Shown: positions 34,712 through 44,009, numbered from the stretch's first letter. The stretch is 61,353 nt of DNA from Treponema porcinum (GCF_900167145.1 NZ_FUWG01000003.1:223358-284710); one strand, 5' to 3'. The notes: generated by a model not told the origin, from the letters alone. Numbers and translations: made by a program.

Positions 34712-35584
34712 CTATAATTTCTTCATTTCCTTCCCGAATGCAGCAAAGGAAATTGCCCCTACAGGACACACGGGAATACAGTCACCGCATCGGATGCACT
34801 CGCGGTCATTCACCGCCCTGACGTCCATTTTACAGAACGCAGTGCATTTTCCGCAGTCAATGCATTTTTTACCGTCAACCGTAACGCCGGCAAGCGCAAT
34901 CTTATTGAAAAAAGAATAAACTGCACCAAGCGGACACACATAACGGCAGAACGGACGGTACACAAAAAACGCCCATACGACAAAACCTGTAAGAAGCAGA
35001 ACTTTGCGGGTAAAAACGGCAGTTACAGACTCGCGGACGGCTTCATTCGCAAGAACAAGCGGAATTCCGGCTTCAAGCGTTCCTGCCGGACAAAGCCACG
35101 CGCAGAAAAAAGGCAGGCTGTATCCGTTTTTATAAAACAAAAACAAAGGCAGAATAGTTACAGGCACAAGAAGAACGGTGTATTTAAAAAGCGTCGCTTT
35201 CCTGCTGATTTCGGAAAGAACAGTTCCCTTCTTTTTATCATAAGGCTGTATTTTCAAAAGACGTTTCAGTCCGCATCCGCATTTTTCAAGAAGTTCCTGA
35301 ACAAGACCGAACGGACATAAAAAACCGCAGACAGTCCTTCCAAGAAGAACGCCGGCAAGAAGCAGAAAACCGGTAACGAAAAATGGAAATTTTCCGGATG
35401 AAATGTAATTCTGAAGAGCGCCAAGCGGACAGGATGAAACAGCTCCCGGACAGGAATAGCAGTTCAATCCGGGAACACAGACGTTCTTTCCGTAAGATTT
35501 TGAAACAGTCCCTTTAAAAAATCCGCGGAAATCTGCGTTATAGACAATGGCAGAAATCAACTGGACTATTTTACGTTTATCCAA
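34712..35584 (-). CDS. NapH-like membrane 4Fe-4S protein
   Basis: A 290 aa protein with about five TM segments and many Cys clusters. Visible are GLNCYSCPGAVSSCPLGALQ near the N terminus, CGFLCPFG, FCAWLCPAG, then YVCPLGAVY. The C terminus carries two ferredoxin motifs (CIDCGKCTAFC and CIRCGDCIPVC) for two 4Fe-4S clusters. Proteins of this type pass electrons across or to the membrane. It overlaps the upstream CXXC gene by 8 bp and precedes tlpA by 34 bp, so the three genes form one operon. Confidence 0.85.
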   Translation of the reverse strand: MDKRKIVQLISAIVYNADFRGFFKGTVSKSYGKNVCVPGLNCYSCPGAVSSCPLGALQNYISSGKFPFFVTGFLLLAGVLLGRTVCGFLCPFGLVQELLEKCGCGLKRLLKIQPYDKKKGTVLSEISRKATLFKYTVLLVPVTILPLFLFYKNGYSLPFFCAWLCPAGTLEAGIPLVLANEAVRESVTAVFTRKVLLLTGFVVWAFFVYRPFCRYVCPLGAVYSFFNKIALAGVTVDGKKCIDCGKCTAFCKMDVRAVNDRECIRCGDCIPVCPVGAISFAAFGKEMKKL

Positions 35585-35759
35585 GCCCGATACACTCCAT
35601 ACAGATAAAAACTGCTTTCATATATAAAAGCCGGAGTTCTCCGCAAAAAATACCGGCAAGCACAAAAGCCGCGCCTGCACACAAAAGCAAAATCCGCAGA
35701 ACGGCAGCATACTTCGGAAGCGGCATATACGGCTTTTTTCCGGAAAGTTTCTTTTCCAT
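35577..35759 (-). CDS. CD1871A-family CXXC small membrane protein
   Basis: A 60 aa protein with a basic N terminus (MEKKLSGKKPYMPLPKY), one TM segment (VLRILLLCAGAAFVLAGIF) and the diagnostic C-terminal motif ICMECIGLG with a CxxC pair. This pattern matches the small CD1871A-type family known from clostridia. It overlaps the polyferredoxin gene by 8 bp. ATG 35759 is chosen over an upstream start at 35801 because the family signature begins here. A redox role for the CxxC is inference. Confidence 0.75.
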   Translation of the reverse strand: MEKKLSGKKPYMPLPKYAAVLRILLLCAGAAFVLAGIFCGELRLLYMKAVFICMECIGLG

Positions 35760-35839
35760 ACGAATTACTATACACCATACTCCGCAGTAAATCCACCGCA
35801 AAGTTCAGCAACCGGCGCAGACAGTAAAAGGCGCGGCAC

Positions 35840-35868
35840 TTTCAACTGAAGCGGATTTATGGTATTCT
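35840..35868 (+). promoter_or_regulatory. aroC promoter placed for a near-leaderless mRNA
   Basis: TTTCAA (35840-35845) and TATTCT (35863-35868) are 17 bp apart. Nine bases separate the -10 box from ATG 35878, and no Shine-Dalgarno sequence is present. Confidence 0.45.
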
Positions 35869-35877
35869 GTAGCCATT

Positions 35878-36957
35878 ATGGCTGGAAATACGTACGGAAC
35901 AATTTTTAGGGTAACAACATTCGGCGAAAGTCACGGCGAAGGGCTAGGCGTAATCATCGACGGCTGTCCTGCCGGAACTGACATTGACATTCAGAAAATT
36001 CAAGATGCACTGGACAGACGGCGTCCGGGTGCAGGCGTAAACGGAATAAAATCCGCCTCCGTAACTTCACGAAACGAGCCGGACAAGGCGGAAATTCTTT
36101 CCGGCATATTCAACGGAAAAGCAGAAGGAACGCCGATTGCCATCGTAATCAGGAACACTTCACAACATTCTTCAGATTATTCAAATCTTGCAGAAACTTT
36201 CCGCCCCGGACACGCGGACTTTACGTACAGCGAAAAATACGGCATACGGGACTACCGCGGCGGAGGTCGTGCTTCCGGCAGGGAAACTGCTGCCCGCGTT
36301 GCAGCCGGCGCCGTTGCAAGAATGATACTTGAACAGAAAAACATAAAGACGACGGCGTATACGCTTAAAGCCGCCGGAATAAAATGCAATAAAATCGACT
36401 TTTTGGAAATAGAACAGAACTCCCTGCGTGCGCCGGACAATCAGGCGGCGGCTCTTATGGAGCAGAAAATCGATGAATTCCGGCGGAACGGCGACAGCGC
36501 AGGCGGAATAATTGAATGCATAGTAAAAGGCGTTCCGGCAGGACTTGGAGAACCAGTATTCGACAAGCTTGACGCGGAACTTGCAAAAGCAATGCTTTCT
36601 GTAGGAGCAGTAAAGGGCATAGAATTCGGCGCGGGATTTTCTGCGGCGGACTTGAGCGGAAGCGTAAACAATGACAGAATGCACGCGGAAAACGGAAAAG
36701 CCGTATTCGACACAAACAACGCAGGCGGAATACTCGGCGGAATTTCAAATGGGAACGACATTGTATTCCGCGTTGCTGTAAAGCCTGTGCCGAGCATTTT
36801 TCAGGCGCAGAATACTGTAAGCAGGAAAGACGGCGTATATGAGTCAACGGAACTTCAGATAAAAGGACGGCACGACGTCTGCCTTTGTCCTAGAATCGTT
36901 CCTGTAATTGAAGCAATGACCGACATTGTACTTACCGATATGCTTTTAAGAAATTAA
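35878..36957 (+). CDS. aroC: Chorismate synthase
   Basis: Last step of the shikimate pathway, FMN dependent, 359 aa. Signatures are TFGESHGEGLGVIIDGCPAG at the N terminus, DRRRPGAGVNGIKS, GGRASGRETAARVAAGA, and the late stretch GNDIVFRVAVKPVPSI. Full length. It is followed after 7 bp by the DD-carboxypeptidase gene. Confidence 0.97.
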   Translation: MAGNTYGTIFRVTTFGESHGEGLGVIIDGCPAGTDIDIQKIQDALDRRRPGAGVNGIKSASVTSRNEPDKAEILSGIFNGKAEGTPIAIVIRNTSQHSSDYSNLAETFRPGHADFTYSEKYGIRDYRGGGRASGRETAARVAAGAVARMILEQKNIKTTAYTLKAAGIKCNKIDFLEIEQNSLRAPDNQAAALMEQKIDEFRRNGDSAGGIIECIVKGVPAGLGEPVFDKLDAELAKAMLSVGAVKGIEFGAGFSAADLSGSVNNDRMHAENGKAVFDTNNAGGILGGISNGNDIVFRVAVKPVPSIFQAQNTVSRKDGVYESTELQIKGRHDVCLCPRIVPVIEAMTDIVLTDMLLRN

Positions 36958-36964
36958 CAAAAAA

Positions 36965-38398
36965 ATGAAAAAAACACCATCCGTTATTTCATCATATAAA
37001 AAACCGCTTTTTGTAATATCGGCGGTACTCCTCCTTTCGTTTACGGTAACGGTATTCGTCCGCGCATACACCCTGCGCCGCCCTTTGCCACAAGAACCGC
37101 TTTCACAAAGCCAAAAACAGTCGCTTGAAGCCGTACTTAATCAGGCGTACCCGGAACGGACGGCTGTCCTGCGCCCTCTTCCATATCCGGTAAATCCGGC
37201 AGTTCTTGACGTCAGGGCGCGTTCGGCAATTGCCGTAAACATGCAGAACGGCTGCGTTCTTTACGAAAAAAATGCAGACGAGATTATTCCGCCTGCTTCA
37301 ATGACAAAACTTTTTGTAATGTACGTTGTCTTTGAAGAAATAAAAAAAGGCACAGTTTCATTAAAAGACACAGTTCCTCTTCCGCCGGAAAGCTGGGCGT
37401 GCAATATGCCGCCGCATTCTTCGCTTATGTTCCTTGGGAAAAACCAGATTGTTACGCTTGAGGAACTTCTTACAGGTCTTGCAGTCTGTTCTGGAAACGA
37501 TGCAGCCTATGCCGTTGCAGATTATATCTGCGGAGAAATGGAAGCGTTTATCGGACGGATGAATGCGGCGGCAGAAAAGCTCGGGCTTACAAAAACGCAT
37601 TTTGTAGAATCTTCCGGCTACAGTGAAAAAAACACTACTACCTCCCGGGAAATGGCTGCTTTTGCGCGCCATTACGTTGACACCTTCCCGGAAACTCTTT
37701 CGCTTTTTCATTCGCGCCTTTCATACACGTATCCGCAGGAACACAACCTTGCGCCAGAAGACAGGGGAAAGCCGCGCGCACAGGATTTTTCGCAGGGAAT
37801 TCCAGAACACATTACAATGGGAATTTACCAGAAAAATACTAATCCGCTTTTAGGAACGCTCGACGGCTGCAACGGACTTAAGACCGGCTATATTGACGAA
37901 AGCGGCTACAATCTTGCGCTTACCATTACGCGCGGTTCAACGTGCATTCTTTCCGTTACAATGGGCGGACCGGGAAATTCCGTGCAGGAAGGAAATGCCG
38001 GGCGCATTCACGACGGAACAGAAATTATGGAGTGGGCGTTTGCCGCATTCCGCGAATATGAAAATCCGGCTTTGTTCCGCGAATATTCAGTTCCGCTTGT
38101 TTTTGCAAAGGCACAGCGGATAAACCTTGTTCCTGCGTATGCCCCCAAAACGCTGAGCGTTCCCGTAACGGCGGCGCAGAACCCTTCACAGGCGGAAAAA
38201 GAAGTTGAAGTTTCCGTTGAACTTCCAGAAAGCATAAAAGGAAGAGTTACCGCCGGTCTGGAATACGGACGCATAACGTACAGCATAAACGGACGCATTC
38301 TTCAGACAATTCCGCTTGTAGCAGAACGCACTGAAAAAAAAGCAAACGCCTGGCTGTGCGCCGCAGACTTTTTTGCACAGCTTGCCCTTTTGTTTTAA
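36965..38398 (+). CDS. D-alanyl-D-alanine carboxypeptidase (peptidase S11)
   Basis: Trims peptidoglycan side chains in the periplasm. The 477 aa product has an N-terminal membrane anchor or signal (about residues 16-33). S11 motifs are all present: SxxK in PPASMTKLFVMYVVFEEI (about 117), SGN in AVCSGNDAAYAV, and KTG in GLKTGYIDESGYNLA. A C-terminal beta domain of the DacA/DacF kind follows. It sits 7 bp after aroC on the same strand. Confidence 0.93.
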   Translation: MKKTPSVISSYKKPLFVISAVLLLSFTVTVFVRAYTLRRPLPQEPLSQSQKQSLEAVLNQAYPERTAVLRPLPYPVNPAVLDVRARSAIAVNMQNGCVLYEKNADEIIPPASMTKLFVMYVVFEEIKKGTVSLKDTVPLPPESWACNMPPHSSLMFLGKNQIVTLEELLTGLAVCSGNDAAYAVADYICGEMEAFIGRMNAAAEKLGLTKTHFVESSGYSEKNTTTSREMAAFARHYVDTFPETLSLFHSRLSYTYPQEHNLAPEDRGKPRAQDFSQGIPEHITMGIYQKNTNPLLGTLDGCNGLKTGYIDESGYNLALTITRGSTCILSVTMGGPGNSVQEGNAGRIHDGTEIMEWAFAAFREYENPALFREYSVPLVFAKAQRINLVPAYAPKTLSVPVTAAQNPSQAEKEVEVSVELPESIKGRVTAGLEYGRITYSINGRILQTIPLVAERTEKKANAWLCAADFFAQLALLF

Positions 38399-38453
38399 GA
38401 CAATTCTGTTTTTTTCTTGCTAAAAGCAGCAAATCTATATAAAATTACTTGTT

Positions 38454-39725
38454 ATGAAAAACGTCTTAGTCGTAGATGCTTCTCCCATATTCAGTGAATT
38501 TCTCAAGGACAAATTTTCCGAAGAGAAAATTGAAGTTACTTTCATTCAGGACAAGCTTGATTCTATTCCTAAAATGATTTCAATGCTTCCTGACCTTGTA
38601 ATTCTTGATATAAACGAAACTGATAATGCGGCGTTCCTGCTGGATTATCTTCAGAAAATAAAAGCAGACCCCAACGCAAGCCGCATTCCGCTCATCGCAA
38701 CAGGTCCTGTAATGGAACGCAAGGAAATTGCCCTGTTTGCAAAATTCGGAATTCATAAATATTTCATAAAGCCGATTAAATTCGACTTTTTCTTTGACTC
38801 AATAGGCACAATTCTAAGAACAGCATTTTCTATGGACACAACGCCGTGCGTCCTTGACATACACTGTAACGGAAACATAATTTTCATTGAAATTGCGCAG
38901 GGATTAAACCGCGAAAAACTTTCCCTCCTCCGCTACAAACTGTCAGAAATGATAGAAAAGACCGGTCTTGATGCTCCGAAAGTCGTCATAATGATGACGA
39001 ACCTTGACCTTACTTTTGTAGACGGGTTGAACATCGAACTTCTTTTGAACAACATTCTTGCAAACCATAAAATACAGAACAAGAACGTAAAAATACTTTC
39101 GTTCAGCACGTTCACAAAGGAACTGATTGACGGACACCCGGAATACGCCGGAATAGAAGTAGTAACCGACATTTCCCACGTCCTGAACTCGCTTGTAGAC
39201 AGTTCTTCAACCGCACACGTTTCTGACCTCATTACGGACAGAATCCTTACGAATAATGATACAGAAGCAGGCGGCGCAATCGAAATGCGATTTTCTACCG
39301 ATACAAACGCTCCAAGCCGCTCCGAACAGCTTGCAGAAGGCGTAGATCCGTATCTCAAGCACATTGCAATCGTTGACGATGATTCTGTAGTCCTTGACCT
39401 TCTGGCAAGTACATTCCGGGCAAAACGATTTCACGTAGACACTTTCAATAACGGTGTAGTATTCCTGGAAGCCGTAACCGAAAAAAAATACGATTTGATT
39501 GTCCTTGACATTATGATGCCGGGACTTTCTGGAATTGATACGCTTATGAAACTGAAGGAACTTCCTGAATTCCCGGTAATATTCATTTATTCCCAGGCAA
39601 TGAAGAAAGAACTGATTATAAAATCACTTTCAATGGGCGCAAAACAGTATTTTGTAAAGCCGCAGAAACCGGAAGTCATACTTAACAAAGCGGTGGAAAT
39701 GTTCATCGCTCCGGCAAAAAAATAG
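38454..39725 (+). CDS. Response regulator with two receiver domains around a STAS-like domain
   Basis: A 423 aa protein. REC1 (residues 1-125) has the phospho-site Asp in DLVILDINE but the first acid pair is reduced (VVDASP). Residues about 135-250 look like a STAS domain: a CVLDIHCNGNIIFIEIAQGL strand, VVIMMTNLDLTFVDGLNIEL, then KILSFSTFTKEL. REC2 (about 300-420) is complete: AIVDDDSVVLDLL, DLIVLDIMMPGLSGIDTLM, and YFVKP. There is no DNA-binding output. It is followed by a hybrid kinase gene after 21 bp. The predicted -10 box (TATAAA 38438-38443) ends 10 nt before the ATG. Confidence 0.8.
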   Translation: MKNVLVVDASPIFSEFLKDKFSEEKIEVTFIQDKLDSIPKMISMLPDLVILDINETDNAAFLLDYLQKIKADPNASRIPLIATGPVMERKEIALFAKFGIHKYFIKPIKFDFFFDSIGTILRTAFSMDTTPCVLDIHCNGNIIFIEIAQGLNREKLSLLRYKLSEMIEKTGLDAPKVVIMMTNLDLTFVDGLNIELLLNNILANHKIQNKNVKILSFSTFTKELIDGHPEYAGIEVVTDISHVLNSLVDSSSTAHVSDLITDRILTNNDTEAGGAIEMRFSTDTNAPSRSEQLAEGVDPYLKHIAIVDDDSVVLDLLASTFRAKRFHVDTFNNGVVFLEAVTEKKYDLIVLDIMMPGLSGIDTLMKLKELPEFPVIFIYSQAMKKELIIKSLSMGAKQYFVKPQKPEVILNKAVEMFIAPAKK

Positions 39726-39746
39726 CATTTACTCAAGAGGTCCCTG

Positions 39747-41738
39747 ATGATTGCGCCGCAAGAAGAAACTGCCGTTTCCATTCCGACAGAACTTATTATG
39801 GCGAATGCAGTACACGAAATCCGCACGCCAGTACAGACCATTATAGGAACGCTTGACCTGCTTTCCGAAACGCACCTTGATTCCGAGCAGACCGAATACG
39901 TACGGCAGATACGTTTCGGTTCGGACGTGCTTCTTACACTTGTAAACAACATTCTTGACTACTCAAAGCTCAAGTCAAACAAGGTTTCAATAGAATCGGT
40001 ATCGTTTAACGTAAAAACGCTTGTTGAAAAAACGGTGCGCCTTATAAGTCTTGAGGCTTTCAGGAAAAACCTTGAAGTTGAAACGGACATTGACTATTCG
40101 CTTCCAGACCTTGTAAAAGGCGACCCGACACGCATTCAGCAGGTTCTCATAAACCTTCTTAAAAATTCGCTTAAATTCACGGAACGCGGCTACATTCATA
40201 CAGAACTTTCTGCTTCCGAAGACGGAAAATTTCTTCTGTTTAAGGTAACCGACAGCGGAATAGGCATTGAAAAAGAAAAACGGCGGCACTTGTTCCAGAC
40301 GTATTTTCAGGGCGATGCGTCAATTTCGCGAAAATACGGCGGTTCCGGACTTGGACTTGCAATCTGCCGGACGCTTGTTACTGCAATGAACGGAACTATA
40401 TCGTTTGAGCCGAACAAATACGGCGGTTCGTGCTTTTCGTTTACAGTGCCGCTTGTTCCAGAGGCGGAAACTTCTGTTCCGTCCTGTACGCTTCCTGTTC
40501 CTTCTTCCGCAAAAATACTCATTGCGGACGCAAGCGTTATGGCATCAAAAAGCCTGGGGAACAAATTAAAATCGCTTGGACTTGAACACATCAGTTTTTC
40601 TTCAGACCCGGAAGAAACGCTTATGAAAATGAAATATGCCGCCCGGATGAAAACCCCCTACAACATTGCGTTTATAGACATGCATCTTCCTGTCATAGAC
40701 GGCTGGCATCTTGCCTCTGAAATAAAAAATGATCCGCAGATTTCCGGAACAAAACTATATCTTCTTGTACCAGAAGGGCAGATGGGAAGTCAGGCAAAAA
40801 TGAAAACCCTGAACTGGTTTTCCGGCTATCTGTACAAGCCTGTCTACCGAGACAAGCTTGACGAAATGCTGCTTCAAACAAATGAAATACAGCCGGAATA
40901 TAAAAACGAAGAAACAAAAAACAGGGAAGACGCTCGCATCAGAAAAGAAGAACAGCAGAAAGAGCGCACATTTGCCGCCGGAATGAAAATACTTGCTGCA
41001 GACGACCATTCAGTAAACAGAAAAATTCTTGTTGACTTTCTAAAGCGATTTGGTGCAACTGTTTATGAAGCAGAAAACGGCGAACACGTCCTTAAAATCA
41101 TCAGGAACAATCCAGATATTCAGATAGTCTTTATGGACATCCAGATGCCTGTTCTAAGCGGAATAGAAGCTGCTTCATATCTTCGTAAAAACATCTATAA
41201 CGGAATAATCATCGCCTGTACGGCAAACAACAGCAAGGACGACTTCATAAAATACCAGAAAGCAGGAATGAACGACATCCTGCACAAACCTTTCAAAAAA
41301 GAATCAGTAAAAACAATTCTTGACAAATGGAAGACAGTCCTTATGTTCCCTACGGATACTCAGGCAGCATTCCTTGACTCTAACCATCTTGTAAATGACA
41401 AGCTGTGGGATGCAGAAGACTTTGAAGACACTATCGGCAGGGACTGGGATTTAGGAAGACAAATTCTACTTGATTTTATAGATCAGACAACTGCGCTTAT
41501 CAAGGATGCAAAAAAATACATAGAAACAGAAAACTTTGAACAACTTGACCTGATTGCACACACGTTAAAAGGAAGTTCTGCAGCAATTTCTGCAAACAAA
41601 CTGTTTAAAATCGGGGAGAACCTTAATAAATCAGTTAAGGCGCAAAATCTTGATGAAATAAAAATTGACCTTGATTATTTTGAAAAACTGTTTGAAATTT
41701 TCATTCTGTCCACAGGAAAGTGGCGGCATTTAAAATAA
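39747..41738 (+). CDS. Sensorless hybrid histidine kinase (HisKA-HATPase-REC-REC-Hpt)
   Basis: A 663 aa cytoplasmic phosphorelay protein. HisKA starts within the first 20 residues with the phospho-His in NAVHEIRTPVQTIIG. HATPase boxes include KSNKVS... then DSGIGIEKEKR and GGSGLGLAICRTL. REC1 (about 250-370) has DMHLPVIDG. REC2 (about 410-530) has AADDHSVNRKIL and FMDIQMPVLSG. A C-terminal Hpt has its His in IAHTLKGSSAA. No TM or sensor domain precedes HisKA, so input must come from a partner, most simply the REC-STAS-REC protein upstream. The ribosome-binding site is AAGAGG. Confidence 0.9.
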   Translation: MIAPQEETAVSIPTELIMANAVHEIRTPVQTIIGTLDLLSETHLDSEQTEYVRQIRFGSDVLLTLVNNILDYSKLKSNKVSIESVSFNVKTLVEKTVRLISLEAFRKNLEVETDIDYSLPDLVKGDPTRIQQVLINLLKNSLKFTERGYIHTELSASEDGKFLLFKVTDSGIGIEKEKRRHLFQTYFQGDASISRKYGGSGLGLAICRTLVTAMNGTISFEPNKYGGSCFSFTVPLVPEAETSVPSCTLPVPSSAKILIADASVMASKSLGNKLKSLGLEHISFSSDPEETLMKMKYAARMKTPYNIAFIDMHLPVIDGWHLASEIKNDPQISGTKLYLLVPEGQMGSQAKMKTLNWFSGYLYKPVYRDKLDEMLLQTNEIQPEYKNEETKNREDARIRKEEQQKERTFAAGMKILAADDHSVNRKILVDFLKRFGATVYEAENGEHVLKIIRNNPDIQIVFMDIQMPVLSGIEAASYLRKNIYNGIIIACTANNSKDDFIKYQKAGMNDILHKPFKKESVKTILDKWKTVLMFPTDTQAAFLDSNHLVNDKLWDAEDFEDTIGRDWDLGRQILLDFIDQTTALIKDAKKYIETENFEQLDLIAHTLKGSSAAISANKLFKIGENLNKSVKAQNLDEIKIDLDYFEKLFEIFILSTGKWRHLK

Positions 41739-41764
41739 AACAGCCGGAACAAAGAGGACACAAT

Positions 41765-42604
41765 ATGATTAAAACAAATTACCACACGCACACAACTTAC
41801 TGCGACGGCGTAAACACCGCAGAAGAAATGATACAGACTGCAATTGAAAAACATTTTTCAATTCTTGGCTTTTCAAGCCACAGCATTTACCCCTTCGCAT
41901 CTGACTGGCACATTGCCCCTCGCGAAACGGAAGCGTATACAGAAGAAATCCGTTCACTTGCAGAAAAATACCGCAGTAAAATTACCGTTCTCTGCGGATT
42001 TGAAGCAGACTACATTCCAGGACTTTCAGTTCCGTCTAAAAAACAGTACGAAAAGTTCAGACCGGACTATTTAATCGGTTCTGTGCATTATCTTGTAACT
42101 AAAAAAGGCAATTTTACGGTAGACGAAAGCGCAGAAGGCGTAAAAAACGGGGTGGATGTTTTTTTCAAGGGAAATGCACGCAAAGCCGTCTGCGAATATT
42201 TTTATGCACAGCGGGAAATGCTGCTGCACGGAGATTTTGAAATCTGGGGACACCCTGACCTTTTCAGAAAACGCAACGGCATTCTGAAACTTTTTAATGA
42301 ATCGGAAAGCTGGTATCGTTCTGAACTTAAGGCGACTGCGCGTGCCGCAAAAAAAGCAGGCGTAATTGCGGAAATAAACACCGGCGCAATTTCACGCGGT
42401 GCAATGGACGATGTATATCCGTCTCAGGAATTCCTGCGCCTGCTTGCAGATCAGAATGTTCCTGTTACCGTAAGCAGCGATGCGCATAATGCAGAAAGCC
42501 TTGACTGCGCCTTTGAGCGCGCATATTCATCGGCAAAAAAAGCAGGCTACACCGAAACAGCATATCTCGATGAAGCCTGTACAATTCGTTTTCAAAAACT
42601 GTAG
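41765..42604 (+). CDS. PHP-family histidinol-phosphatase
   Basis: A 279 aa metal-dependent phosphoesterase of the HisK/PHP type. The motif NYHTHTTYCDG at the N terminus binds metal, and ADYIPGL, GSVHYL, IWGHPDLFRK and SSDAH carry the other ligands. ATG 41765 is preceded by AGAGGA; the longer frame from 41720 overlaps the kinase end. The enzyme may act in His synthesis or on another sugar phosphate. No other his gene is in the window. Confidence 0.82.
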   Translation: MIKTNYHTHTTYCDGVNTAEEMIQTAIEKHFSILGFSSHSIYPFASDWHIAPRETEAYTEEIRSLAEKYRSKITVLCGFEADYIPGLSVPSKKQYEKFRPDYLIGSVHYLVTKKGNFTVDESAEGVKNGVDVFFKGNARKAVCEYFYAQREMLLHGDFEIWGHPDLFRKRNGILKLFNESESWYRSELKATARAAKKAGVIAEINTGAISRGAMDDVYPSQEFLRLLADQNVPVTVSSDAHNAESLDCAFERAYSSAKKAGYTETAYLDEACTIRFQKL

Positions 42605-42630
42605 TTTTCCCTGAAATATAATTTTTTAAA

Positions 42631-42987
42631 CTAACGGCGTTTTCTTTCTTCGGCACTTGCACAGTTTATGCACATGAGCGCATACGGCAGTGCTTCAAGA
42701 CGAGCCTGCGGTATTTCTTTTCCGCAGCCGATGCAGATTCCGTATTTATTCAGACGTATTCGTTCAAGCGCGCCGTCTATCTGACGAAGCAGCTGTGCAT
42801 CCTGAGCGCCAAGTGAATCCAGAATAGTACGGTCAACGGCATCTGATGCAACATCTGCTTCATCGCCGGATTCTACAGGTTTTACCAAATTTTTCATATC
42901 TGCCGACTGACCGGCAAGGGATGCCAGAATCGTTGATCTTTGAGCCGTCAACTGTTCTTTTACATCAGCTATGAATTTATCATCCAT
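42631..42987 (-). CDS. DksA/TraR-family zinc-finger protein
   Basis: A 118 aa protein. A coiled-coil N half holds EADVASDAVDR at the tip region. The C-terminal zinc finger reads CIGCGKEIPQARLEALPY and then CINC. The family modifies RNA polymerase in the stringent response. ATG 42987 has GGGAGA at 8 nt; the frame from 43029 would begin inside the inverted repeat. It is divergent from infA. Confidence 0.85.
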   Translation of the reverse strand: MDDKFIADVKEQLTAQRSTILASLAGQSADMKNLVKPVESGDEADVASDAVDRTILDSLGAQDAQLLRQIDGALERIRLNKYGICIGCGKEIPQARLEALPYALMCINCASAEERKRR

Positions 42988-43001
42988 GGTCGTTCTCCCT
43001 A

Positions 43002-43029
43002 TTGTCAACAAACCTCTCCTTGTTGACAA
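43002..43029. promoter_or_regulatory. Perfect inverted repeat between dksA-like gene and infA
   Basis: TTGTCAACAA (43002-43011) and TTGTTGACAA (43020-43029) are perfect 10 bp inverted arms around 8 bp. The right arm contains the TTGACA of the infA promoter. On the minus strand the same DNA lies in the 5' leader of the dksA-like gene, where the loop reads GGAGAGGT. It could be an operator, an RNA hairpin, or both. Confidence 0.6.
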
Positions 43030-43051
43030 CTTTTTTTATTTTGTACATACT
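43023..43051 (+). promoter_or_regulatory. infA promoter
   Basis: TTGACA (43023-43028) and CATACT (43046-43051) are 17 bp apart, with start near 43058 and a leader of about 85 nt. The -35 box is within the inverted repeat. Confidence 0.5.
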
Positions 43052-43142
43052 AATATAAGAACAAATCGTTAAAAAAACAACTTTTTTCGACAAAAAAGTA
43101 AAATCTTCACTCTTGTTTGAGGTCTTGCACCTTGGAGGAATC

Positions 43143-43361
43143 GTGGCTAAAGAAGAAGCTATAGAAGTTGAAGGCATTGTAAAAGAAGCACTGCCAAACA
43201 CAATGTTCCGCATTGAATTACAGAACGGTCATATCATTATGGCTCATCTTTCAGGAAAAATGCGGAAGCACTACATCAGAATCGTACCAGGTGACAGCGT
43301 AAAAGTTGCCCTTTCACCGTACGATTTAGACCGCGGACGAATTATTTTCCGCCAGCGTTAA
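43143..43361 (+). CDS. infA: Translation initiation factor IF-1
   Basis: A 72 aa OB-fold factor of standard length: [39 protein letters not shown], and [17 protein letters not shown]. The start is GTG 43143 with TTGGAGGA upstream. The frame from 43113 adds residues foreign to the family. The 3' end overlaps the convergent dnaJ-like gene by 20 bp. Confidence 0.97.
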   Translation: MAKEEAIEVEGIVKEALPNTMFRIELQNGHIIMAHLSGKMRKHYIRIVPGDSVKVALSPYDLDRGRIIFRQR

Positions 43362-43920
43362 AATGCAGCAGATCCCGGAGCGACTTTACCGCCCCGGAGA
43401 TTCCTGTTCCTATAATACCAAGACATACAAGCGGTCCGAACGGCAGAAGCCACCAGAACGCCTTGAACAGAATAAATCCCACAAATGTCTGAAGTATCCT
43501 TATAAGAAACGATCCAAACAAATCCATTCTTGTAACAGGCTCTTTTTCATATCTGTTTGTATATGAAGAGTCATAGAACGAATTTTCATACTCATTCTGA
43601 TTTTGTGAAGTGCCGTTCCTGAACCACTGCCAGAAGTCTTCTTCTGAACCAAACGGACTCTGCTGATATCCGCCTGAGCGCGTTCCGCTATATTCGTTCT
43701 GCGCACCGCTGTAAGAACCGTATCTGTCATATTCGGCACGTTTTCTGTCGTCACTCAGGACGGCATACGCCTCGCTTATTTCCTTAAACCTTTCTTCTGC
43801 AACTTTGTCGTCCGGGTTTCTGTCCGGATGATATTTAAATGCAAGATTGCGGTATGCTTTTTTTATTTCATCTGCCGTAGCAGTCTTTTGAATGCCCAAG
43901 GATTCGTAATAATCTTTCAA
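43342..43920 (-). CDS. J-domain membrane protein
   Basis: A 192 aa protein. The J domain (residues 3-67) is complete with the HPD motif in [11 protein letters not shown] Gly/Ser/Tyr-rich linker (about 70-125) follows. The C-terminal part has two hydrophobic segments ([34 protein letters not shown]). It is not full DnaJ because the zinc-finger and substrate domains are missing. The start is TTG 43920 with GGTGGA upstream. It follows smr in the Bat operon direction. Confidence 0.8.
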   Translation of the reverse strand: MKDYYESLGIQKTATADEIKKAYRNLAFKYHPDRNPDDKVAEERFKEISEAYAVLSDDRKRAEYDRYGSYSGAQNEYSGTRSGGYQQSPFGSEEDFWQWFRNGTSQNQNEYENSFYDSSYTNRYEKEPVTRMDLFGSFLIRILQTFVGFILFKAFWWLLPFGPLVCLGIIGTGISGAVKSLRDLLHFNAGGK

Positions 43921-44009
43921 ACTATTCCACCTGATAGTATGTTCTGCGTTACATATAAAAAATAATAAAAAATTGAATTAGTTACAACTAAAACGGCACT
44001 AAAAATCCG

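Noticed and set aside
35566..35811. An 81-codon Cys-rich frame overlapping the CXXC gene
   Set aside because: It is out of frame with the recognised CD1871A-type protein and shows no membrane or family pattern.
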